From the NCBI GenBank assembly GCA_017398805.1, contig JAFQEZ010000075.1, positions 1 through 54,693 of the forward strand: a DNA stretch of 54,693 nt, in the 5' to 3' direction. Position 1 is the stretch's first letter. Every line of letters begins with the position of its first letter. The translations under genes and the position numbers were made by a program. This DNA comes from Bacteroidaceae bacterium (GTDB lineage: Bacteria > Bacteroidota > Bacteroidia > Bacteroidales > Bacteroidaceae). The notes beneath the pieces were generated by a model, which was not told the DNA's origin, made no database searches, and saw only the letters and a program-made list of their open reading frames with translations. Below, piece by piece: positions 9,801 through 19,700 of this stretch.

Positions 9801-12800
9801 TATCCAGGGTCCTGTAGAGGATGTATGGGCAGCCCGTCCTAACCTCGACGCGAACCATGCAAGTTATTGGGGAAAGACATTGACAAATGCTCAGGGTACA
9901 TATACAAAGGCCCGCCAGCAGATGCTCATTGACGCTACATACAAGCTGCTTGGCCAGAACGAGTCATTAGGCTTTACAGCCGGCGACGGTTCTGTTTATG
10001 AGAGTAACTACTACTATGACCTTGTTGAGTTCGGTGGAGCTGTGCTTGCCGACTATGCATACTATCTGCTCTTGGGTATAAAGGAGGCAAAGAATGCCGG
10101 CAACACACCCTTGTACGAGGCACGCCGCGATGCATTCCTGCAACTCATTCTTGATGTAGATAAGTTCAAGGGCACTAACCTCAACTTCCGTTTGGGCAAG
10201 TGGACACTGGAGGCGCGTGCAGCAGCAGGTGAGGTAGATGGCGCAACATCGGCAACCCCCGACTGGTACGAGTATAACAATGCACGCACCATAGTCTCAA
10301 CCTGGTCTTCGCCAAATACAAACCTAAATGACTACTCTTACCGTTCATGGCAGGGATTGATGAAGGATTTGTACTACCCGCGCTGGAAACACTACTTTGA
10401 CAACAACTGTACAACTGCCGAGTATGGCTACTTCGAGTGGAACTGGGCACACGGCAAGAAACACTCTGTGGGGCAGACTTCAGTAAGCAATGAAGCGCTT
10501 GCTGTGGGTGAGCCGGGTCACACTGATACATACACACGCGAACCGGAGGGCAATACCGTTGAGGTTGCCAAAGAGGTTCTCGGCAAGTACATTATCCCTG
10601 TTGCAGCCGGCAACAGCACATATTATGCTTACCGTTGCTTGAGCAATGACATGACTACTGTCTGCACCGTAATTGCAGAGGCCGGCGCTACTATTGACCT
10701 CAGCAGTTACTTCGGTGAACTTACCGGTGTGTCAATTACCGGTGACTTCATCGACGGCACAGCAACCGATATTAAGAATGTTGTCATCAAGGCCGACGCT
10801 ACCGACGGCGCACACACAGGTACAATAACACTCGCCGACGGTACAGTGCTCACATTCGCAGTGGCTATCAACCCCGCATATCATGGTGTGTATAAAATAG
10901 ATTACCAGAACAACGGTGATGTTCCTGTTTTTGTAGGATATTGTACAGAACCTGAGAGTGGTAGTGTTGATGGTTACAAACTTATTGGTGATGGTACATA
11001 CAAACCCGATGTCGAAGCCGATAAACTGTTTACAATTGCTCCGCAGGGTACCGGTTACTCTCTCATGGCTCAAGGACTGTACATGAAAGCACCGAACCTT
11101 AGCGGATGGGATCATATTGCCTTTTCCGAGAATAGCACTGAGGCCGGCGCATATCTTTTTGAGGAGACCGGAACCGATACCGGAATCTTTAAGATACGAA
11201 GCACCGGTAGCGGTATCAACTATCTGAACGCTTATAACAATCTTGTATTCGGTAACGATAAATCTGACAAAGAAAACCTCTCCACCTTCACTCTTACCAA
11301 GGTAACAGAGTACACAGTGAATGTCCCGGCAGAGGGTTATACAACATTGTACCTTCCCTTCAACGTGGTGTTGCCCGCGGGCGTGACCGCATACACTGTG
11401 CTGCCTTCGGGTATATTGAATACCGGCGAGGGCTACGGCTACAAGATGAATGTGGTTGCAACAGCAGGACAGACACTGCTCATGGGCACTCCGGTGATTA
11501 TAAAGGCTGATGGCGATAAAGACTACACATTCGGCGTAACGGTTGACAACACTGGTGCAAAGACCGTAGCTGTATCTGCTCTGCGCGGTACATATTTTGC
11601 ACAGGATGTCAACTCAACAGCCAAGGCAAAGAGATACGAGGTGACTGTTGTCGACGGCAAGGTTGTATTCGACCGCATCGATGTTGCCGAGACAACGATT
11701 GCTGCCAACAGTTGCTGGCTTGAGACGACCATCGACGCAGAGACCATTGTCGAGTACAATGGCGTGAAGATTGTCGACGGTGGCGTTTACCGCATAGCAG
11801 GCCTGCTCTCCGACGGCATTACAATGCGCACGCTTTACACCGATGGCGCAAAGAATGTCATCCGCTGGACAACAGACGCAAAAGACGATGCTTCTACACT
11901 GTTCATAGCGCAGAAGACAGCTTTCGGTACCTACAAGTTCGTGAGTGCAAAGGCTGACGGTCTTTGGAACAACGAGGCAATACTTACCGAAGAGGGTACA
12001 GACATATACTTTGCCGATGGTACGCAGGATAATACATATACCATATATACAATGGTAAATGGCCGGTATCGCAGTTTCTGTACCAAGGAGGACGGTACAA
12101 TCAACTACTATACTGCTGCAACATTGAAGAATGTGGTGAACGAGACTTCGACGACCGATTTCATTCTGCAAGTGGCAGATGCCTCTCAGGTAGGCTTTAC
12201 TGTTGGCTTTGACGCAAACCAGAAATGGGCTACAATGTATCTGCCGTTCGCTGTTACAGTCCCCGAGGGTATTGAGGCATGCATGGCCGACGCTGATACC
12301 GATATTGATAATGGAAAATCTGTTATCAACATGGAGAGTGTTGGCGTTGTAGTTCCGGCATATACTCCGGTGGTGCTCTACCGTAGCAATGCGGCACAGG
12401 CCCAGGAAGTAAGGTTCGGTTATAATGTTAAGGAAAAGCCTGAGCAGTGGTTCCGGTTTACCTCACTGCGCAGCCAGGACCGCTATATTACTAATGCTGA
12501 TGATGTCCTTGTGGGCGTGACGACACCGGAAGATGCAAACTCAGAGTGGAAGTTTGTAGACCGCGGTGACGGTACATATGATATCGTAAACCGTGCTGAT
12601 TATTATATGAATCCTGTTGCCGACTACAACACACAGATTGGCACCACCTCTGAAAGACCTGCTAAGGGCTGGACAATAAGTTACTCAAATACTTCAGGGT
12701 ATTATATCATCTCATCGGGCGATGTACAATTGAACCAGACAGGTACGGACCAGAGTTTTGCAATATACAACTGGAGCAGTGACTCAAAAGGTAGCGACCG

Positions 12801-13230
12801 CAGTGATGCAGGTTGCCAGATTAAGATAATTGAAGTTGAACCGGCGAATATCTTTGATGGTTGCCTGTTGACAAGCGCAGTCTCTGCTGCAAACAAGAAT
12901 TGCTACCTGCTGTTCACATTCGGTGGCGAGGGCGCATTCTATTGGGTCTATTCCGAGTATAATGCAAACCTTGAGTTTGTAAGCCCCGGCAAGAACGATG
13001 GCGGTTACATAAAGTGTGAGGCTAACAAGGCATATCTTGCGCTTGACGCTACGGCAAATGTCGCAGCCCGTTACAGTTTCCGCTTCAACGGCGAGACAAC
13101 CGGCGTTGAGGAGGTGAAAGGTGAAAACGGAAAGGTGAAAACTATCTATGACCTCCAAGGGCGCAAACTCACTGAGATTACCGAACCGGGTATTTATATT
13201 ATCAACGGCAAAAAGGTTTTGGTAAAGTAA
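6829..13230 (+). CDS. secreted GH89 alpha-N-acetylglucosaminidase, multimodular
   Basis: A 2133-aa protein with a signal peptide (about 1-21, cleavage after SWA). Residues ~30-170 carry a beta-trefoil-like or related binding module and ~285-430 an F5/8C-like module. Residues ~500-1225 are the GH89 (NAGLU) catalytic unit: N-terminal domain, then a barrel containing FGYSMTSWTWKRWQQEIDWM and NMPLQLVGLEEVWR. By comparison with human and clostridial GH89, Glu813 in DPFHEGG is the likely acid/base and Glu930 in GAAPEAIEQ the likely nucleophile. The enzyme should release terminal alpha-GlcNAc from gastric-type mucin O-glycans or heparan sulfate. The C-terminal half carries two copies of a YLPF.V..P.G module and the IYDLQGRKL sorting-type end. 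At over 2100 residues it is much longer than typical GH89 enzymes. It is co-oriented with the sialidase gene downstream. Confidence 0.92.
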   Translation: MKKNFLLTLVLGLLCTAASWAQFAPDANKVYALKETTTGLYLDIQTKGFTDPNADGTTNNISLNAKPCIIYFETGSETGKWKIKNAKGEYVCKLGTWNATIDNGDVHEWTIDGDITAFTIAASDGKYINANAGQTAAGNPLYCDKGTGMKFSLVEYSTLQQAAYTLKSPTGTYLNWTTSGDTPASFQATPTEFYVIPSGDTYFFQKKDNANEYIGCASNGWSVSTDFAVWTILADSDFDGFVQIARASDATKYLGSDQNTTVGTGVYTNVSSGCYPWCFEGTFSNYATAGTENGGKYHFTSGWIYTAGPCNKIRFTLTESGAFFQNGAKRLSFDSFVLYDADGNAVELTSSNVTGNNIADFTNMLDGTDGTYTNAAWDSSSATDDWFEITIDKNVDLGGAFKFSFVTENTTMNAKAFEIKMSYEKPADYIFGVNAPDGEDYSVTYNGEAIAAGDPIGIVSFDEDLLVATEIPGYTWSVVVDDEKETVTIVYTAAPDEINPSAVVSLINRVGGAGTADKFKFVLSPSLNSKNEVFVIGSEDGKILIKGTTISAITTGIGWYLQNHAHINIAWNSLNEKTVDGGAYADLSNLPVPTGEETRTSDAMYRYYLNTCAFGYSMTSWTWKRWQQEIDWMALHGINMPLQLVGLEEVWRSFLTMQDGNGNRKYGYSDTEAKAFVAGPAFIAWWAMNNLQGWGGTAEGTKSGGTWAGAGGVQDDAWYARQKKLAKQIVDRQRELGMQPVLPGWSGMVPTNFASKSGYATRGNGGNWAGDFVRPLLLNVSNANYADIAADYYKCLYDVMGHSQYYSMDPFHEGGGAGTMEDYEALYAAMEAANPDSKWVIQQWQWSATQRYSLTAVPAGRLVVLDLFSDGSPAFDSYSGYAPQDAVFCAIPNFGGRSGLMGRLNNLANNYFLYKGKYPSSIKGIGAAPEAIEQTPVTYDLIFQLPWMGEKPDVAEWVKNYATARYGADNDVAQEAWELLRQGPLNYGADGIQGPVEDVWAARPNLDANHASYWGKTLTNAQGTYTKARQQMLIDATYKLLGQNESLGFTAGDGSVYESNYYYDLVEFGGAVLADYAYYLLLGIKEAKNAGNTPLYEARRDAFLQLILDVDKFKGTNLNFRLGKWTLEARAAAGEVDGATSATPDWYEYNNARTIVSTWSSPNTNLNDYSYRSWQGLMKDLYYPRWKHYFDNNCTTAEYGYFEWNWAHGKKHSVGQTSVSNEALAVGEPGHTDTYTREPEGNTVEVAKEVLGKYIIPVAAGNSTYYAYRCLSNDMTTVCTVIAEAGATIDLSSYFGELTGVSITGDFIDGTATDIKNVVIKADATDGAHTGTITLADGTVLTFAVAINPAYHGVYKIDYQNNGDVPVFVGYCTEPESGSVDGYKLIGDGTYKPDVEADKLFTIAPQGTGYSLMAQGLYMKAPNLSGWDHIAFSENSTEAGAYLFEETGTDTGIFKIRSTGSGINYLNAYNNLVFGNDKSDKENLSTFTLTKVTEYTVNVPAEGYTTLYLPFNVVLPAGVTAYTVLPSGILNTGEGYGYKMNVVATAGQTLLMGTPVIIKADGDKDYTFGVTVDNTGAKTVAVSALRGTYFAQDVNSTAKAKRYEVTVVDGKVVFDRIDVAETTIAANSCWLETTIDAETIVEYNGVKIVDGGVYRIAGLLSDGITMRTLYTDGAKNVIRWTTDAKDDASTLFIAQKTAFGTYKFVSAKADGLWNNEAILTEEGTDIYFADGTQDNTYTIYTMVNGRYRSFCTKEDGTINYYTAATLKNVVNETSTTDFILQVADASQVGFTVGFDANQKWATMYLPFAVTVPEGIEACMADADTDIDNGKSVINMESVGVVVPAYTPVVLYRSNAAQAQEVRFGYNVKEKPEQWFRFTSLRSQDRYITNADDVLVGVTTPEDANSEWKFVDRGDGTYDIVNRADYYMNPVADYNTQIGTTSERPAKGWTISYSNTSGYYIISSGDVQLNQTGTDQSFAIYNWSSDSKGSDRSDAGCQIKIIEVEPANIFDGCLLTSAVSAANKNCYLLFTFGGEGAFYWVYSEYNANLEFVSPGKNDGGYIKCEANKAYLALDATANVAARYSFRFNGETTGVEEVKGENGKVKTIYDLQGRKLTEITEPGIYIINGKKVLVK

Positions 13231-13251
13231 AAACCAAAGCTCGAATTGTAG

Positions 13252-13280
13252 GGGCACCTCTTGTGGGTGCCCTTTTTTTT
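13252..13280 (+). terminator. terminator built from a GGGGCACC...GGTGCCC repeat
   Basis: GGGCACC (13252-13258) pairs with GGTGCCC (13266-13272) and is followed by eight T, 22 bases after the stop of the GH89 gene. The hairpin sequence (gtaggggcac..., ttgtgggtgccc) also occurs as an interspersed repeat at 25123-25147 without a T tract. Confidence 0.75.
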
Positions 13281-13358
13281 GTACCATGTGTGGAGATGTT
13301 TCGCATACGCTCAACATGAGAAAACCTTATACAGATGAAAGACCAATGATTTTTTTCT

Positions 13359-13390
13359 TGTCATTCTGGAGCGTAGCGACGAGAAATCTC
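13359..13390. repeat. interspersed REP-like sequence (tgtcattctggagcgtagcg)
   Basis: The segment starts tgtcattctggagcgtagcg and ends gaaatctc. Related copies lie at 30546-30629, where both half-sites are present as an imperfect palindrome, and at 48129-48166. The 471-base gap 13231-13701 also contains a ttcgctcgctt-rich stretch (13436-13490) with a cacacac-centred inverted repeat. It ends in the promoter region of the sialidase gene. Confidence 0.6.
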
Positions 13391-13615
13391 TAATCTAATG
13401 CCTTCTTCTCTCCTTTTAACTTTATTGAACCTGCTTTCGCTCGCTTTGTGTGTAATTAAACTTCACACACTCGCTTGCTCGCAGCTTTTTTCTATGTCTC
13501 AAAAAACTAAGGTTACATTCTGTACCAAAATCTGCTGTTTTTGCAGTTTCGTTGTTTAAACTTGACATTTTGTTGAAATTTTGAGTGCTATTTATATCAT
13601 TTGCTAAAATGTTGT

Positions 13616-13623
13616 TAATTTTG
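13616..13623 (+). promoter_or_regulatory. possible -7 element of the sialidase gene
   Basis: TAATTTTG fits TAnnTTTG and lies 78 bases before the ATG. No TTTG is present at the usual 19-21-base spacing (nearest is 12 bases upstream), so this is a weak call. Confidence 0.35.
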
Positions 13624-13701
13624 CTATAATTTTACCTAATTATAGTGGTGTCTCACAAGGCTTTAACAGATTATAAATGATATAACTATTAAATAAAAAC
13701 A

Positions 13702-16700
13702 ATGAAAACAACGAGATTCTTAACATTGTTGTCGCTGCTGTTTTTAGTGTCGACAGCATCTTGGGCTCAAGATTACTACAAACCCAAGAGTGATCGTGTG
13801 ACTGCGTTGGAAACAGGCAAGCAGTATATGATTTTCAACACTGCTATGAATGGAACCGAGGACCGCACCGGTTTCCTTTACAATGCAGGAACCTCTCTCG
13901 GCCACAATAAGACAAAGCGTGCCGATGATGATGTCTACAATTCTCAGTTCCTCTTTACGCTCGAGGCTGGGGAAACCGAGGGTACTTATTATATCAAGTC
14001 GGTCTCCAGTGACAAGTATGTGAACATTAGCGGCGGAACAGCAAATTCTGCAGGCATTGGGATTTATATTGCCGAGTGGAGCGCTGCAAAAAGCGAGGGA
14101 ACTATTGCGGCAGACAATTTTGCAGGTGTAGGTTCGTATAACGATGATAAAACTACAACTGCGAATGCCGACATTACAACAGATAATGCAGTGTATATAA
14201 TTACCACAGCAACCGATAGCGGCAAAGATTGTTGGAATGGAAATGCCAACTCCTTTGCATCATGGGAGAGCGGCCATCCGTATGCGTTCTATGAAGTGGA
14301 TGTGTATGAAGATGCCGATTTTATGGCAGCCGTGGAACAGTATAATGCTGTTGCAAAGTCGCTTGACATATACACTCTGCAGCAAAAGTACGGTTTGGTG
14401 CAGGACGCCTCAAAGTGGGTATGTAACTATCCTTCTGATCCCGTTGACGGTGCCGGATATCCGGGTCTTGTTGACGGCAATGCCGCGACTCACTTCCACA
14501 CAGGATATTCGGGTCGTAATGCTGCTCCTGATGGGACTAAGTACTATCTTCAGGCCGATTTGGGATATCAGGTAAATGCCTTCAATATTTATATTCAGGG
14601 TCGTAGCGGTGGAGGCACAAAACCTGCCGGTTTTGTTATTGAGGGCTCCAATGACCCCGGTGATGATAGCAGTTGGACAACAATATCGTCGTCATGGACT
14701 CCAACATGGAGCAACAACGGCTGTCTGTCGACAGCGTTTGCTACAGGTGGCGAGGGATATCGCTATATACGTTTTACACACACATCGGATAGCTACTTTG
14801 CACTTGGCGAGTTCTATATATTCCCATCGAACTACGTTGTAGACAGTTACAGGTCATTTCTTGCTGTTACAGTACCCGTCAGCGGTGATGCCGATGCCAT
14901 TAAAGAATCTCTCTCTGCAATCGACTACCAGAACCTGATGCCTTTTGCAGGTGCGCAGAAACCTGCAAATGGCTACAAGTACTATATATATGCAAATACA
15001 AAATATAACGGCAGTTATGTGCCGCGTTACATCTACAATACGGGTGCCGATGATGCAATATCTGTGACAACCGACCTCGTAGAGAATAATGATAACTACA
15101 TTTGGACTTGCGAAGTGGATGCCGCCGGCAATTATTGTTTCAAGAACAGTGCAGGCAGGTATCTTGCATATAATTCCGGTGATAACAAGAAGTTTGAGCT
15201 TGTGGATGCTGCATATGCCTTCACTCTAAAGGATGACGCGAATACAAAATCGGCCGGTGCCTGGTCGCTTTATTCGAATAGTGCCAGCAGATATGTGGTT
15301 ACAAAAACCGACGGCTCTTCAATAAACCAGTACCTAAACAAAGAGGGTGCAGATGAATCTTGGTGCTCGGATTATATATTCATTGCAGCCGAAGGTGAGC
15401 AAAGCACTGCTTTTGCATCCGGTGAGACTTACTACATCTCGGCTTATGCTAAGCAGAGCGATGATTCATACAAGAACTGGTATCTTTATGCGGCTGATGA
15501 TGGTAGCCTTGCGACAGTTGACAGTAATGCCGGGACTTTGAATTACCGCTGGACAATAACAATAAACAGTGACGGTTCGTACTACATGCGCAACGGTAAC
15601 GGCAAGTACCTCTCTTATGCAAACAAGAGTCTTCAGCTTGCTGATGCTGCTTACGCATTCAAACTTACGGATGATGCAATTGTTAAAGATGCTGTAGAAA
15701 ATGTATATTCACTTTATAACCCCACCTCTTCGGGCGGAAAGTATATGGTGACTTCTTCTACAACAGCTTCCAGCTGGAATCAGAACAGTGCTGCCATTAA
15801 CAGTACTTCCTGGACATCGGATTATGTTTTCGAGAAATATACGGCGCCTGTCTACACTGTTACTGTTACGCCATATGTAAATAATGTCGGTGATGTAAGT
15901 TCTTTGAGCGGTTTCGAGACCGGTGTCGTCACTTACCTTAATGACGGGTACACAGGAACTTTCAGTTTCAAATACCTCCCGGGTGCCGACCTTCCTGCAA
16001 CCCCTGTTGTCACAAACCCGATATTTACATTTGATGGATATTACAAGGATGACGTAAGAGTGGGCGAGACTCTTGCCGGTGAGATCATTACCGGCGATGT
16101 AACATATCAGGCACGATATAACCTTGCAATATTTACAACCGACCTTGCCGATCCTGTTGCTGTACGTGTATATAATTACCGCAACAAGGACTATGCAATG
16201 AAGATGAATGTTGACAGCGACGGTGATTATACAGGCAATGCCGTGAACAGCGGTGCAGGTGCATACACAGAGAATGAGATTTGGTATCTCAAAGGAACTG
16301 CCGATAATTTCCAGATATACAGTCGTACTGCCGGCACGTCGCTTGCTCTTGCACTTTCGGGCACCGGCAGCGGTTCTGCTGCAACGCTCGCATCTTCGGG
16401 AACTCCTCTCTGTCTTGTTGCACAGGACGGCGGAGCATTCGCGATATCTCCTCAAGGTACCGGTGAACAGAGTTTCAATATGCATGGCGGTGTAGGACAC
16501 GATATCAAACTGTATTCAGTTTCCGATGGTGGCTCTACATGGCTCTTTAAACTTGTAGATACAAGCAGGTCGTTGAATATCAACTATAATGCTTCTCTTG
16601 AAGGCGGCTATGAGAATAACTATAAGATTGGTGAACTCACGGTGAATATTGACGGTGTTTCAAGCACAACAATGCTTACAAAGGAGAATATTCCTACCTC

Positions 16701-19700
16701 GTCGGTAATGTATCTGCCCGTTGATGCTGTATACGGCCTTTCTGTTGGTTTCATGTGTCATGGTTGGAGAATGGATGTGAACGGTGGTGAGTCTGTAGAA
16801 AACCAGTTGCTTGCCGATGGAGGATCTACAGTAAATGTGAACATTGCTGTCGATACCGATAATAAATACCAGTATCTCTTCTATTCGCCCGATGAGAACG
16901 GCAAGCCGTTCCGTATTCCTGCCATAACTACAGCAAGTAACGGCACTATACTTGCGTTCAGTGACTATCGTCCTTGCGGTAACGATATCGGTTTCGGAGA
17001 GGTTGACATCATGCTTCGCCGCAGCAGTGACAATGGCGAGACGTGGGGCGAACCAATAAAGATTGCCGACGGTGTGGGCGGTGACTCCAATGAATTCAAT
17101 GTGGGCTTCGGTGATGCTGCTGTTGTTGCCGACCGCGAGAGCGGCAAGGTTCTTGTAATGGCGGTTGCCGGAAAGCAGATATTTTATAAAGGTACTGCCG
17201 ATTCACATAACTTCATGGCAAAGATTACAAGCAGTAACAATGGTGCCAGCTGGGGTGAGCCTGAGGATGTTACATCGAACTTCTTTGGTACTGGTGCCCT
17301 GTTCCCCGAGGCATATACAATGTTCTTCGGTTCCGGCCGTCTGCTCCAGTCCAAGGTTGTCAAGGTAGGCAATTATTATCGTATATATGGTGCGTTGCTC
17401 ATCAAGCATCCGTCAAGCACATATACCGGTAATTGCAACTATGTGGTATATTCCGATGACTTCGGTGAAACATGGAATATCCTTGGCGGTAGCGTTACCG
17501 ACGGTATGTGCTGCAATGGCGGTGATGAGCCCAAGGTTGAGGAACTTGCCGACGGTACAATCATCCTGAGCAGCCGCAAGGCTCCGGGCCGTTACTTCAA
17601 CGTCTTCAAGTTTACAGACCTGAACAGTGCGACAGGTTCATGGGGCACTGCAGTCGACAGTAACTTCTCCGGCGGTCTGCAGGCCGGAAACAATGCCTGC
17701 AACGGTGAAATAATCCGCCTGAACAACTATCTTTTCCAGTCTCTGCCTTATGGTCCGGGACGTTCAAACGTGAAAATCTACCGCAAGAAACTAGAGGAGG
17801 GTACAGAGGTTACTCCTACATACATCGCAACAGGTTGGGAGGAGGTTAAACATGTCTCAACAGAGTATTCGGCATACTCGGCAATGACAATCCTTCCCGA
17901 CAACAAGACTATGGGCTTCCTCTTTGAGGAGTCTCCGGGAGACTACAGCATTGTCTATCTGCCAATTCCTCTCGAGGATATCATGCCTATGGACGGCTAT
18001 GCTGCACAGATTGCCGAGACAAAGCTGCCAAAGCTATCTACCGGTCTTGATGACGATGATGCAAGCAATGATGAATATCACTACTACCGTATTGTAAATA
18101 CAAAGAAAGCGGATACGTATGCAGCATATGTGAGCGATACAAGAAGCATGAGCTTGAGCAACGGCGACGATACGAGATTTGTAAGTCAGCTGTTCTACTT
18201 CACAGGTGAGGAGATTACCGACGTGAACGGTTTGCCTGCTCTCAAGGTGAAGATACATAATGTAACGGCAGGCGAGAATCTGTTGGCGTATGACGAGAGC
18301 AACAATATGACATGGACTGCCGAGGGCTGTGACTGGTATATTACAGCATCGATGAATGAGAATAATCCTGGTTTTGCAATAGTAAGGAACACTGTTGTTG
18401 AAGAGGAAACGGAAGAAGTTGCTGCTGCAGCGGCGGTTCAGGCATATTCGGCTGAACAATCAACCGACGCGAATCCTGAAAACCTTGGCTGGAACAACTA
18501 CCAGAATGGAAATGTTTCTGTGGCAATGTATACAGGCAACGACGGCAACTCGCATTGGGAGTTCGAGGAGGAGACAGTTTCTACAGAGTATCAGCAGAAT
18601 GCCGTTGCAGCCGAAAAGGCCGCATTTGCCGAGTATTCAGATGAGTACCCCGAAAGTTTCCTGGCGACAAGCGTTGACAGTTACAATGCACAGTACGATG
18701 CACAGTACGATGCAGCCGTTGCAGGCAATGATATGTCGAGCCTTATCTCTTGTCTCTCTACACTTGAGAGTCTCCGTGCAGAGTGGGGCACAAATGCTGT
18801 TCCAGAAACATCTGATGCTGATACAAAAGTTTGGTATGCGTTGAAGAATATACGTAATGGAAACTATGCGACATTCACAGCTTCGGACAATTTCATGAAG
18901 GAGAGCGACAAACCGGTTCCTGCATCATTGTTCTACTTTACAGATGGATCTGTAGAGGGTACATACAAGATTCACAACCATGCAGCAGGCGATCTTGTCT
19001 GTGCAGGAGACAATTCCTGGAATGCAAACGGAGTGGACTATTACATATATGATTCATCAGAACCTCATCCGTCTCACGCTAATCCCGGTATAATAATCTC
19101 CACTGCGGCAAGCGGTAGCGACGGACAGACTGCATGGAGCGACCATGGCGGAGGTACTTCGGAATGGATAAAGAACTACAAACCCAGTGATGCCGGATCT
19201 ACATGGGTGCTTGCCAAGGTTGAAGACTTTGAATATGTATTTGAACTTGATAGCCGTATTGATGATGTTATCGCATCGCTTGATGATGCAGCCACTGATG
19301 CCGCCGACAAGTTCTATGTGAATGCCGATACCGAGGTCGATATCGATGCGGTAAAGGCAGAACTCGAAACATTGAAGAGTGAATATCCTGGAAGCACCTA
19401 TGTTCAGTGTGTTGCTGCCGAGGCAAAACTTGAGGATCTGATAACAAGCTCTAACGGATGCTTCAAGGAGAGCGTTATCCTTTACTTCAACAATGTGGGC
19501 AACAGAGACTATTGGCTGGGTGCAAACATTCCTAATGCCGTGAACGCTACATATAAGGAGTATGTACACACCAACGTTTGGCGCATTGACCATGTGAATG
19601 CAGGCGAGTTTACCTTATGGAACGAGGCAGGCAACCGTTATGTGGGTGTATGTCCTAACAACACGGGCGGTTCACTTGCCGTTCCTGCCGAGGCCGCAAA

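Noticed and set aside
15709-16500. 263-codon antisense open frame inside the sialidase gene
   Set aside because: It is a by-product of codon bias in the long sense gene; the cysteine- and arginine-rich product has no domain.
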